This document shows, in pieces, positions 1 to 7,644 of a stretch of 64,000 bases of DNA (the first letter of the stretch is position 1; every line of letters begins with the position of its first letter). Position numbers and translations under genes: made by a program. The notes under the pieces are model-generated. The model was not told the DNA's origin and made no database searches. It worked only from the letters and a program-made list of their open reading frames with translations. The DNA comes from Actinomycetaceae bacterium (GTDB lineage Bacteria > Actinomycetota > Actinomycetes > Actinomycetales > Actinomycetaceae), in NCBI GenBank assembly GCA_030540715.1, contig JAUNVQ010000005.1:1-64000 (forward strand), read 5' to 3'.

Positions 1-70
1 CAATGGGTTTATCAATGCTTTTATCAAAGCTAGAATCAATGGTTGAATCCATGCTAGAATCAAAACGACA
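1..70. repeat. Degenerate 12-bp tandem repeat, about five units
   Basis: Units begin at 11, 23, 35, 47 and 59, with a partial one before 11; the consensus is close to ATCAATGCTAGA. On the plus strand only frame 3 is open across the array (tetrapeptides such as MLES and MVES). The frame of the following sorting-signal ORF has TAG codons at 31-33 and 55-57. The minus strand is also open here (SSID-like tetrapeptides). The array probably belongs to the repeat region of the surface protein gene to the left, but which frame was coding cannot be decided from this window. Confidence 0.7.
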
Positions 71-78
71 CACCAAGC

Positions 79-435
79 GTGGGTCCAAGCAAGACGCCAG
101 AACCTTCTCAACCAGACGATAAGCCGAGTGATCCCACACCCCCTGAGACACCCGATGAAACAGTTAATCCCGACGAACCTATCGATCCAGCCAAGCCCGA
201 CCAGCCACACGATGATCCCACCGATCCTTCGGTTACACCACCAAAGGTAACTGACACCGAAAAAACCGTGGAACCAACTGTGCCAGGCGGTTCGGCGTCC
301 TCTGGACAATATATTCCATTGGCAAGAACGGGGACTAGTTCAATAGCTATGGCACTACTTTGTGTACTGTTTGTTATCGGCGGAGCCATCATCCTTCGTT
401 CACGTCAAGGTATCGGCACATATCGAGGTCGCTGA
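79..435 (+). CDS. C-terminal part of a sortase-anchored surface protein (LARTG signal), 5' end cut or broken
   Basis: The readable protein is a Pro/Asp/Glu/Thr-rich linker (residues 1 to about 70), then LARTG, a hydrophobic segment of about 20 residues and a short Arg-rich tail: a cell-wall sorting signal. LAxTG is the motif known for class E sortases of actinobacteria. There is no signal peptide, and the GTG at 79 has no convincing ribosome binding site, so this is unlikely to be a real start. The same frame has stops at 31-33 and 55-57, inside the 12-bp repeats, so the gene is either frameshifted upstream or a remnant. The wall-linked part of the protein would lie left of the window. No sortase gene is visible here. 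Confidence 0.7.
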   Translation: MGPSKTPEPSQPDDKPSDPTPPETPDETVNPDEPIDPAKPDQPHDDPTDPSVTPPKVTDTEKTVEPTVPGGSASSGQYIPLARTGTSSIAMALLCVLFVIGGAIILRSRQGIGTYRGR

Positions 436-473
436 ACAGTAAGGTAGTTTCCACAGTTCGCACAATCAAAACG

Positions 474-525
474 ATAGTGAAGGGCCGCATCATCTCAATC
501 GAAGGGTAGAGCGGCCCTTCACTAT
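474..525. terminator. Bidirectional terminator between convergent genes
   Basis: Perfect 15-bp inverted repeat (474-488 and 511-525; arm ATAGTGAAGGGCCGC) with a 22-nt spacer, between the ends of the surface protein gene and tenA. On the minus strand it is followed by a short T run (CGTTTTG). The loop is long for an intrinsic terminator, but position and stem strength fit. Confidence 0.65.
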
Positions 526-574
526 TGCCTGTAACATCTGCGATTGTCTGCTACCGTGTGTGAAGCCTCAAGCA

Positions 575-1345
575 TTACACAAGATTGAGAACCTGCTGAA
601 AAAAGCGTTTTTCCCATAGTGCAGATTCCAAATAGACACGTGCCGCCTGTGCACGTTTGAGGGGATCCGCCATGGCAAATTGCTGTTCGACAATACAGAT
701 AAACTGCTTGGTAGAACTATCCCATTCATCACCTGTGTACATCGTAAGCCAGTTGTGGTAGGGGTGGTGAGTGTGGACGTAGCTTGCCATTGCCCACCCC
801 AGCTCGCAGTAAAGCCATCCGCATGGCAAGGCCGCAGCTACTCCCATTAAATACCCTTTGGGGGCTTGTTCTAACAGGTAGTCGGTATAGCCTTTTGTTA
901 CCGACGACATGGGCATTGTGGCGATACCGCGCAGTGCTGGCGAGGCACAGTTGTTTGTCACGTCAATATGAAGCTGCCTGTAGGATTGCTCAACCTCAAC
1001 AGAAGATTTTCTCCAGTAAAGATTGTCTTCCCGCGACGTTGCCTGAATACTCAGCGTGCGTAATACCTGCGCGAATGAGCGTAAATACAGGACATCCTGG
1101 CGTTGAAATGCCCAGTAGTACTGCTGTGAAAGGGTACCCTGTTGAAGCTGTTTGATAAACTCCAGATTCAACATCTCCTTGACAACGGCCCCCGATAAGT
1201 TCCACAGCATGTGCGTCCATGGGCCTGCCGGCAAGAGCCTAGACTTGACCGTACCTGTTGTGGGGAAGTCCACAACAGGCTCTTCCAAACGGGATAACTG
1301 TAACGGTTGCTCTAACTGTGCTGCACTATCGGAAAATATATCCAT
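575..1345 (-). CDS. tenA: TenA/THI-4 family aminopyrimidine hydrolase
   Basis: TenA proteins hydrolyse aminomethyl-pyrimidine breakdown products of thiamine so that the pyrimidine can be salvaged; some also split thiamine. At a constant offset of 40 the four catalytic residues known from Bacillus subtilis TenA (Asp44, Cys135, Tyr139, Glu205) fall on Asp84 (in RQDVLYL), Cys175 and Tyr179 (in LPCGWLYC) and Glu245 (in LWEKRFF), so this is the Cys-type TenA. At 256 residues it has an N-terminal extension of about 40 residues over the usual ~225. An AAGGAGG site lies just upstream of the ATG. No TPP-riboswitch sequence is visible in the 190 bp before it. thiL, a later step of thiamine activation, lies nearby on the other strand. 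Confidence 0.88.
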   Translation of the reverse strand: MDIFSDSAAQLEQPLQLSRLEEPVVDFPTTGTVKSRLLPAGPWTHMLWNLSGAVVKEMLNLEFIKQLQQGTLSQQYYWAFQRQDVLYLRSFAQVLRTLSIQATSREDNLYWRKSSVEVEQSYRQLHIDVTNNCASPALRGIATMPMSSVTKGYTDYLLEQAPKGYLMGVAAALPCGWLYCELGWAMASYVHTHHPYHNWLTMYTGDEWDSSTKQFICIVEQQFAMADPLKRAQAARVYLESALWEKRFFQQVLNLV

Positions 1346-1538
1346 GAAGTCCTCCTTCGCACGGCTAAGAACAGATTACACTACCAACGATAAGGCTCTT
1401 TTTCACCACAGTCTTTATGTTTGCCGGTGGCAAGGCAGCATCCCGCCCCATAGTCAATATGACAAAGAAAGAACCGCTTATCTGGAAACATTGATGGCAT
1501 TCTTGTTTTTGCGCTAACACTCGTTACAAGGCGGAAAG

Positions 1539-1611
1539 CGCCCCCGACACGATTCGAACGTGCGACCTGCGGATTAGAAGTCCGATGCTCTATCCTCTGA
1601 GCTACGGGGGC
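1539..1611 (-). tRNA. tRNA-Arg (anticodon TCT)
   Basis: Full cloverleaf on the minus strand: acceptor GCCCCCG/CGGGGGC, D arm GCTC/GAGC, anticodon loop CTTCTAA, T loop TTCGAAT. The discriminator base is G (1539). The 3' CCA is not encoded, unlike the tRNA-Gln at 41596. Confidence 0.95.
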
Positions 1612-1818
1612 AGTGCAGTAGATCAGTCAACCGATCCAAAGGACAGTGTAACTGGTATAGGCCCCAGAAATAAAATTGCCACTCCGCTTACTCTCCACAC
1701 ATAACGTCCTGCTTATAATGCAGCAGTTTTCATTATTATTATTCCCACTTGGCAGACTCTACCCCTTGAAAAAACCACATTTCGTACGTATCGCTCAGCA
1801 AGCACCTAGCCAGCACAC

Positions 1819-1840
1819 AGAGGGGCGCAAAACGCCCTCT
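1819..1840 (-). terminator. Hairpin directly after ilvA
   Basis: AGAGGGCG and CGCCCCTCT (minus strand) pair with a single bulge around a TTTT-containing loop, starting at the ilvA stop codon. No T run follows, so it may act as a weak terminator or as a 3'-end stabiliser. Confidence 0.4.
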
Positions 1841-3090
1841 TAAATAAGTAAATTAAAGATCTCGGAATCCCATGGGATTTCTTCCACTCTTAGCGGACTT
1901 TTTGCCATTCGTTTGCGCAGACCCTTAATATCGGTTGGGTCTTGAAGCTCAATTCCAACAAGTGCGGGACCAGTGTCGCGGTTATTTTTCTTCGTATATT
2001 GAAAGTGAACAATGTCTTCGCCTTCGGTCAATACTTCATGCAAAAAGCCTCGCAAAGAACCAGGTTCTTGGTTAAATGTCACCAGGAAGTAGTGGCGCAG
2101 GCCCTCGTGGCGCGCAGAGCGTTCCAAAACCTCGGCATAGCGCGACAAGTCATTGTTACCCCCCGAAACAACGCACACAACGGGGCCGTTAGGAATCTGG
2201 GGCAAATAGTTCTTTGCCGCTGCCGATGCCAGGGCACCTGCAGGCTCTGCAATAACACCTTCTGTATGGTAAAGATCCAGCATTTCTGAACACACGGCAC
2301 CTTCGGGAACTACCACAACGTCATCAACAAGCTCACGGATAATATCGAAGGTCAAGTCCCCTGCGCGACCAACGGCAGTACCGTCAACAAAGGAATCAAC
2401 AGAATCAAGTGTCACGGGAGTTTTACGACGCATTGCCGCATACATGGATGCCGCTCCTGCTGATTCAACACCAATAACTCGCACACCAGGTTTATTCTGT
2501 TTCAACCACGTCGCCATTCCAGCCAAAAGCCCTCCCCCGCCAACAGGAATCAACACCATATCGGTATTATCGGGCATCTGTTTGGCCATATCCACGGCAA
2601 TTGTACCTTGACCTGCAATAGTAAAAGGATCGTCATAGGGGTGAACATAGGTACACCCCATACGCGCCGCGGCTTCTTGCGCCTGCCGATTCGCATCATC
2701 AAAATTTCCGGCCACAATCACTTGATGCACCCACTGCTTACCGATAGCAGCGATACGCTTGCGCTTTTGGCGCGGAGTTGAAGCCGGCAGATAAATCGTG
2801 CCTTGAATCCCCAACGCCGCACACGCATAGGCAACACCTTGGGCATGATTACCAGCCGAGGCACATACTACGCCCTGTTTTTGGGCGTCATGGCTCATCT
2901 GGGACATTTTGTTATAGGCACCGCGGACTTTAAAAGAACGACAAACCTGCAGGTCTTCACGCTTTAAGTAGACAGGTTGCCCAATTTCTTCACTTAGGCG
3001 CTCAGAAGGATTAAACGGGGTAATTCGTGTGACACCTTCTAGTGTGCGGGCCGCTTTATCAACGTCACTGGCCTCAATACGAAATGCCAT
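1840..3090 (-). CDS. ilvA: Threonine ammonia-lyase (threonine dehydratase), biosynthetic type
   Basis: PLP enzyme converting L-threonine to 2-oxobutanoate, the first step of isoleucine synthesis. The PLP lysine is K54 in RSFKVRG; the phosphate-binding glycine loop (VGGGGLLAG) and the SGGNN motif follow. The last ~85 residues, from VTFNQEPGSL, form a single ACT-like regulatory domain, as in the ~410-residue actinobacterial IlvA rather than the longer E. coli form; feedback control by isoleucine is expected from the family. I chose ATG 3090 (MAFRIEAS) because AAGGAGG stands 6 bases before it; the frame is open further to 3237, but that extension is Cys/Pro-rich and unlike the family. It stands alone, with no other ilv gene in the window. 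Confidence 0.93.
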   Translation of the reverse strand: MAFRIEASDVDKAARTLEGVTRITPFNPSERLSEEIGQPVYLKREDLQVCRSFKVRGAYNKMSQMSHDAQKQGVVCASAGNHAQGVAYACAALGIQGTIYLPASTPRQKRKRIAAIGKQWVHQVIVAGNFDDANRQAQEAAARMGCTYVHPYDDPFTIAGQGTIAVDMAKQMPDNTDMVLIPVGGGGLLAGMATWLKQNKPGVRVIGVESAGAASMYAAMRRKTPVTLDSVDSFVDGTAVGRAGDLTFDIIRELVDDVVVVPEGAVCSEMLDLYHTEGVIAEPAGALASAAAKNYLPQIPNGPVVCVVSGGNNDLSRYAEVLERSARHEGLRHYFLVTFNQEPGSLRGFLHEVLTEGEDIVHFQYTKKNNRDTGPALVGIELQDPTDIKGLRKRMAKSPLRVEEIPWDSEIFNLLI

Positions 3091-3522
3091 TTTTCCTCCT
3101 TGTCCTATCCGTAGATGGTGTTCATTATGCTGTAAATATCCAGTGGTTCTTGCCGGACTACCTAATTGCATCACGTTTGCCGGCCCATCGTGACAATTGT
3201 CCATAAAAAGGGACACAACCACTAGCCAACGCCCCAACGTGCAGCAATAGGGTGAAAAAGAGTCGTGTCAAGCCCCAACGCAGACGTATCGCCCCCGCGC
3301 CAATACGTCCCTTACCTGTTATTTGCCCTTTACCAAGTACGTGTCGCTGTCGGTCGCCTACCTACTGACCTTGGCCACACACAGCATCGCGTCATATACA
3401 TAACAACACTCAACGAATGCCACCTACAAGCATTCCTCAACTCACCGCTATCGTAGGCTCCAGCCCTCACACACCGCCTTCATAAATACACGCTCACCCA
3501 TTTTCGCGATAGGATGACAACT
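3091..3522. other. Divergent intergenic region between ilvA and orn, with a probable ilvA promoter
   Basis: No supported gene. A 63-codon GTG ORF (3265-3456, plus) has no ribosome binding site and no family look. On the minus strand TTGACA (3266-3271), a 16-bp spacer and TATTGC (3244-3249) make a plausible ilvA promoter, leaving a 5' leader of about 150 nt in which I see no T-box, peptide attenuator or riboswitch. No clear orn promoter was recognised. Confidence 0.45.
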
Positions 3523-4251
3523 ATGACTGCTCACGATATTTTGGTGTGGATTGACTGCGAAATGACAGGCCTTATTCCCCATAAAGATTGTCTTATTGAA
3601 GTGGCTGTTGTTCCTACCGACGCTCAGCTCAACGTCCTTGATTCAGGTTTTAGCATTGTGATTCGACCACCCGATAAAGCGATGGATCATATGGGGGACT
3701 TTGTGCGAGCTATGCATACGCGCTCGGGGCTTCTAGAAGAACTTGACAACGGCTGTAGCGTTGAACAGGCCGAACAACAAGTATTAGACTACATAAAGCG
3801 TTTTATTCCTCAACCAAATAAAGCATTACTAGCTGGCAACTCTGTAGGAACGGACAAACTATTTCTTGACATTGAAATGCCACGCGTCGTTGACCATCTG
3901 CATTATCGCCTCATTGATGTGTCTTCTGTCAAAGAACTGGCAAAACGCTGGATTCCACGAGCCTATTTTAAGGCCCCCGATAAGGCTACCGATCATCGCG
4001 CACTAGCCGACATTAAAGAATCAATTCGCGAACTTCGCTACTACCGTGCAGTTTTATTTCCCCAGGGAGAAGGTCCTTCCTCCGATAAATGTTTAGAAGT
4101 AGCTGAACAAGTTGCCCACTTTAGTGTTGAACCTCACGACGGCTGGCAGCACTACGTTCATGAACATTTTGTTGACAACGCCACTCATGGATGCACCCAG
4201 GAAACCTACATAAATTCCACTGACAAGACTGAAGCTGGTGAATCTTCATAA
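3523..4251 (+). CDS. orn: Oligoribonuclease (DEDDh 3'-5' exoribonuclease)
   Basis: Degrades 2- to 5-nt RNA fragments to mononucleotides in the cytoplasm, including pGpG from c-di-GMP turnover. The first acidic pair is D11 and E13 in WIDCEMTGL; the HRALADIKESI segment supplies the active-site His and last Asp. The protein has about 45 residues beyond the usual ~200, an acidic, probably disordered tail. Start: the ATG at 3523 has AGGA 8 bases upstream, whereas the ATG at 3514 has its AGG directly adjacent, so 3523 is preferred (three residues shorter). thiL begins 2 bp after the stop, so the two are probably cotranscribed. Confidence 0.92.
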   Translation: MTAHDILVWIDCEMTGLIPHKDCLIEVAVVPTDAQLNVLDSGFSIVIRPPDKAMDHMGDFVRAMHTRSGLLEELDNGCSVEQAEQQVLDYIKRFIPQPNKALLAGNSVGTDKLFLDIEMPRVVDHLHYRLIDVSSVKELAKRWIPRAYFKAPDKATDHRALADIKESIRELRYYRAVLFPQGEGPSSDKCLEVAEQVAHFSVEPHDGWQHYVHEHFVDNATHGCTQETYINSTDKTEAGESS

Positions 4252-4253
4252 CG

Positions 4254-5423
4254 ATGATCAGGATGATGGAGGACGAGCTTGCCCAGGCTCATCCCTTTGA
4301 GAAAAGCATAACGATCGACTGCCTATCCGAAGGACAGATTATTGGAGCATGCCTACCATTTTTTTCTGCGGGAAGTGCAACTATCATTCCTTCAGGTGAT
4401 GATGCTGCAGTATTGGCTGCACCTTTGCAACGCTATGTGATCACAACCGATATGTTGGTAGAACACTCACATTTTCGCTGTGACTGGTCGACTGCCTATG
4501 ACATAGGTTCACGTGCAGCGGCACAAAATCTTGCTGACGTTGTTGCAATGGGTGCGACTCCACACGGGCTGGTTGTCGCGCTTGCTTTGCCACGCAACCT
4601 GAGCGCTAATTGGGTAACTGAATGTGCCTATGGTATTGCCCAGTATTGTCAAAACTATAACTGCGAAGTAGTAGGCGGTGATATGACAACCCATGGGGAT
4701 AATTCTTCACCGATCGTTATTTCTATCACCGCAACCGGTATCCCCCTTAATGATAAACTCACATTGCGCAATCAAGCCCAACCTGGCGACGTTGTGGCTC
4801 TTGCAGGTAGTCTTGGTCTTTCGCGAGCGGGCCTCGAACTCTACCAACAGGACTGCTACCTATCTGGTGATAATAGGGTTGTCACCCCAAGTGTTCCCAT
4901 ACACGCAAAGAGCATAATAGTAGCCGATAATTTGACTACAACTACTCGTCTAGGTGCTGAGGCCTGTCAACGTATCTATCGTAGCCCCCAGCCGCCACTT
5001 CATGATGTTTTACAAGCATTGACAAGTAGTGATATGTCATCGTGGAATGCCATGATGGATGTTTCCGATGGATTGGTATTGGATGCGCAGCGTATGGCTT
5101 CAGCATCTTCTGTGCAGATACATCTGGATACTGCCCTGCTCACACAACACGTTGATGCGCTGATGCCTATTTTTCAAGACCGCACTATGTGCACGGATTT
5201 TGTGTTAACTGGCGGGGAGGATCACAGTTTTCTGGCAACTTTTGCACAGACGATTCCTTCGTGTTTTCATCCTATCGGCCACGTACGTTCGGGGAGCGCA
5301 GGTGTATTTATTGATGGAAAACCATTTGAAGGAGTTGGAGGATGGGACCACGGTTCAGGAAGAGACAGACCATCCGCATCTAAAGGCTTCGCTTTACCTT
5401 TTAAAGACGATAATCACCTTTAA
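4254..5423 (+). CDS. thiL: Thiamine-monophosphate kinase
   Basis: ATP-dependent phosphorylation of thiamine monophosphate to the active cofactor thiamine diphosphate, the last step of the pathway. Family signatures are present: GDDAAV near residue 47, TTDMLVEHSHF, NLADVVAMGA, a VGGDMT loop around residue 145, and late MDVSDGLVLDA and LTGGEDH. At 389 residues it is longer than typical ThiL (~320-330); the extra length includes a central stretch (about 210-250) and the C-terminus. It follows orn by 2 bp, probably by translational coupling; no strong ribosome site is seen. ATG 4263 or 4266 are alternative starts. Confidence 0.92.
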   Translation: MIRMMEDELAQAHPFEKSITIDCLSEGQIIGACLPFFSAGSATIIPSGDDAAVLAAPLQRYVITTDMLVEHSHFRCDWSTAYDIGSRAAAQNLADVVAMGATPHGLVVALALPRNLSANWVTECAYGIAQYCQNYNCEVVGGDMTTHGDNSSPIVISITATGIPLNDKLTLRNQAQPGDVVALAGSLGLSRAGLELYQQDCYLSGDNRVVTPSVPIHAKSIIVADNLTTTTRLGAEACQRIYRSPQPPLHDVLQALTSSDMSSWNAMMDVSDGLVLDAQRMASASSVQIHLDTALLTQHVDALMPIFQDRTMCTDFVLTGGEDHSFLATFAQTIPSCFHPIGHVRSGSAGVFIDGKPFEGVGGWDHGSGRDRPSASKGFALPFKDDNHL

Positions 5424-5527
5424 AAGTGGAGTGTCTCTTTTTTCCCTAAGATTTGGTAGGCTAACTAATAAAAGTGATCTTACAAAAGGCTACTCTCTCC
5501 CTGTTTCTTTACGTCAAGGAGGCCATA

Positions 5528-6115
5528 ATGGCGCTACTCAGTATCGGTGACACCTTCCCCGAGTTTAACCTTGTTGCCGTTAAACCGGGAAAACTTACTC
5601 TGATTGATGCCTATGAACATTTAGATTATTTTGAAAATATTACCCACGAGCCAACTAAATCAAACCAGTGGACAGTCGTCTTTTTTTGGCCCAAAAACTT
5701 CTCGATTGTGTGTCCAACCGAGATCACTTCCTTCGCTAAACATTACAATGAATTCGAAAAACTTAATACTCGCATTATTGGCATATCAACAGATAATGAA
5801 TACTCCACATTTGCGTGGCGCCGCACTAATAGCGAACTTAATTCTGTTCCTTTCCCTTTGGCCTGCGATATGGATCATTCACTGTCACTAGCATGTGGGG
5901 CAATGGGAAAAAACGGAGTATGCGATCGGGCTACATTTATTCTTGATCCAGAAAACGTCATCAAATTTGTTTCAGTGACGGCAACGAATGTTGGTCGCTC
6001 CATACCCGAGATTCTTCGCCAAATCGAAGCTTTGCAAACGAATCAGTTCTGTATCGCTGACTGGAATACAGGAGACCAGACAATTAATCCTTTAGATATG
6101 ATGAAAGACTATTAA
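5528..6115 (+). CDS. ahpC: Alkyl hydroperoxide reductase, AhpC-type peroxiredoxin
   Basis: Reduces peroxides through the peroxidatic Cys62 in VCPTE. Length (195) and pattern closely follow mycobacterial AhpC (195 residues). The resolving Cys175 is in NQFCIADW; as I recall it, the mycobacterial protein has CAC here, and the second cysteine is Ala in this one. Neither AhpF nor AhpD is beside it, so the reductant is unknown. ATG 5528 is chosen for its AAGGAGG site; an upstream ATG at 5474 lacks one. It sits 104 bp after thiL and probably has its own promoter, but I could not pick one reliably. Confidence 0.92.
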   Translation: MALLSIGDTFPEFNLVAVKPGKLTLIDAYEHLDYFENITHEPTKSNQWTVVFFWPKNFSIVCPTEITSFAKHYNEFEKLNTRIIGISTDNEYSTFAWRRTNSELNSVPFPLACDMDHSLSLACGAMGKNGVCDRATFILDPENVIKFVSVTATNVGRSIPEILRQIEALQTNQFCIADWNTGDQTINPLDMMKDY

Positions 6116-6139
6116 AACCATTCACATATCATCGTATCG

Positions 6140-6946
6140 CTATCCGAATAGGGGCTGTTGACCGGCCATTTTTATATCCGAGGCCGTTGAATGAACGTGA
6201 CTTGTGGGCTGGCAATGCGCCATAGATAAACGCGGCGACCTATAGTACGTAAGCATTTCGTGTATCTCTTCACGGTTAGTCCACGAGGTTTCCAACCAGA
6301 TATCCCACTGGTCTTGCATAAGGATAACTGGCATCCGATGATGAACAAATGACACGTGCTTATTTGCTGCCGTGGTCAAGATGACTGCCGTTAATCTACC
6401 ATCAGGCATGATTGAATAAAGACCTGCAAAAGCTGCCACCTGTGCTTTTTGTAAAAGGTAGTCAGCTTCTTGCGTGCAAATATGTCCCCTGGTGGAATCC
6501 TTGTTTTGTGGACACTCGTATCTTGGGGAAACCTTCTGTCCACATTGCTGCTGCCCTTCTTTACCGATAAGACAAAACATCCACGGCTGTTTTCTTGTCG
6601 ATCCCACTATTTCCCATTCGTAATACCAGCTAAAGGGAATAAGGCAGCGCGCATGGCTAAGCGCATGTCGAAAAAATGGTTTTGTACTGCACGTTTCACT
6701 ACGTGCATTGATAACTGGAGTAAGATCCGCATAAACCCACTGTGGCAAAAAACCCCATTGCGCTAGCCTCAGGTTCCTTCGTAGCTGCTCAGTAATCGGT
6801 TCGCGCGTTTGCGTTACTATCACAATATTTTCAGAGGGCGAAATATTGGTATTGTTCCATCTTATGGGGATTTCGGGTGCCGGGACTGCATCAAATAATG
6901 TGGCTAACTGTGTAGTGTCGGCCCTCAGAGCATATCGCCCACACAT
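6140..6946 (-). CDS. SRAP-domain protein (YedK/HMCES type), abasic-site protector
   Basis: SRAP proteins crosslink to abasic sites in single-stranded DNA through Cys2. That residue is present (MCGRY), as are the NARSET motif, the WYYEWE motif and the late HHRMPVIL segment with the catalytic His. At 268 residues it is slightly longer than YedK (222); an insert around residues 125-155 (KVSPRYECPQ region) explains this. The start is fixed because Cys must be residue 2. It lies 38 bp downstream of smpB on the same strand and probably ends that operon. No SOS box was recognised. Confidence 0.9.
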   Translation of the reverse strand: MCGRYALRADTTQLATLFDAVPAPEIPIRWNNTNISPSENIVIVTQTREPITEQLRRNLRLAQWGFLPQWVYADLTPVINARSETCSTKPFFRHALSHARCLIPFSWYYEWEIVGSTRKQPWMFCLIGKEGQQQCGQKVSPRYECPQNKDSTRGHICTQEADYLLQKAQVAAFAGLYSIMPDGRLTAVILTTAANKHVSFVHHRMPVILMQDQWDIWLETSWTNREEIHEMLTYYRSPRLSMAHCQPTSHVHSTASDIKMAGQQPLFG

Positions 6947-6984
6947 TGTATTGTCCGTCCTCTTTGAATACCGCTAGCAGGGCT

Positions 6985-7488
6985 CTATTCGCGGTAGCCC
7001 TTTGCGTAACGATGAATGGCTCTGCGAGCTTCACGCTTGTCTTGAGCTTCACGCAGAGCATGGCGTTTATCATATTCCTGTTTTCCTCGGCCCACTCCTA
7101 TAAGAATCTTGACGCGTCCTAACCTAAAATACAGTTCTAAGGGCACAATCGTGTAGCCCTTTGCCTGTATTTTTCGTGATAGTTTCACAATCTCTTTTCG
7201 ATGTAAAAGTAATTTTCGTTTACGCAGTGGGGTGTGGTTTGTCCACGAGCCGTGAATATAGGCGGGGATATGCGCTTGGTGCAGCCACGCCTCTAGGTTG
7301 TCATCTATTTCTATCCAGGCTTCCTGCAACGATGCCCGCCCCATTCTTAATGCCTTTACTTCGGTTCCCATAAGAACAAGACCGGCCTCTACCCTGTCTT
7401 CAATAAAATAATCGTGAGTCGCACGGCGGTTACGTGCAATCATCTCAACACCATCGGGGTTGTTTATTTTTCCCTTCTTTTGTGCCAA
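6985..7488 (-). CDS. smpB: SsrA-binding protein SmpB
   Basis: Binds tmRNA and brings it to stalled ribosomes for trans-translation. Conserved features seen: ATHDYFIEDRVEAGL, GTEVKALR, LRKRKLLLH, and the basic C-terminal tail that enters the mRNA channel (KREARRAIHRYAKG). Length 167 is normal. The start codon is TTG at 7488, supported by AAGGAG seven bases upstream and by MAQKKGK as N-terminus. The tmRNA gene is not in the vicinity. It follows the M23 peptidase after 156 bp with a hairpin between them. Confidence 0.95.
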   Translation of the reverse strand: MAQKKGKINNPDGVEMIARNRRATHDYFIEDRVEAGLVLMGTEVKALRMGRASLQEAWIEIDDNLEAWLHQAHIPAYIHGSWTNHTPLRKRKLLLHRKEIVKLSRKIQAKGYTIVPLELYFRLGRVKILIGVGRGKQEYDKRHALREAQDKREARRAIHRYAKGYRE

Positions 7489-7578
7489 AGTACGTCTCCT
7501 TGCGAAAGCTGTTGTTACCCGCCGTGTCTTTCAGTACCCAATTTGTCTCCTCCTTTGAATGCCCGCGTTTGGAAGAAC

Positions 7579-7603
7579 CTTAAGCACGAACAGGGTGCTT
7601 AAG
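7579..7603 (-). terminator. Hairpin between the M23 peptidase and smpB
   Basis: Perfect 9-bp arms CTTAAGCAC/GTGCTTAAG with a 7-nt loop, on the transcribed minus strand, followed by GGTTCTTCC. It could be a partial terminator or attenuator that lowers smpB transcription relative to the ftsEX genes, or an mRNA-processing stem. Confidence 0.5.
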
Positions 7604-7644
7604 CGTTACTATTTGGGCGGCGACGTGGTCATTTTACGCGACAT

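Noticed and set aside
1..52. Minus-strand gene starting in the 12-bp repeats and leaving the window
   Set aside because: The frame is open (SSID-type repeats) but too short to judge, with no ribosome site upstream of the ATG at 52.
1346..1538. TPP riboswitch before tenA
   Set aside because: The conserved CTGAGA and late GGATAATGCC-type blocks are absent in the upstream 190 bp; thiL also has no such leader.
3091..3260. T-box or attenuator leader for ilvA
   Set aside because: No specifier loop, no conserved T-box sequence and no Ile/Val-rich leader peptide were found.
3265..3456. 63-codon plus-strand ORF between ilvA and orn
   Set aside because: GTG start without ribosome site, no family look, lies in the divergent promoter region.
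6947..7644. tmRNA gene beside smpB
   Set aside because: No tRNA-Ala-like ends or tag-peptide ORF could be seen around smpB.
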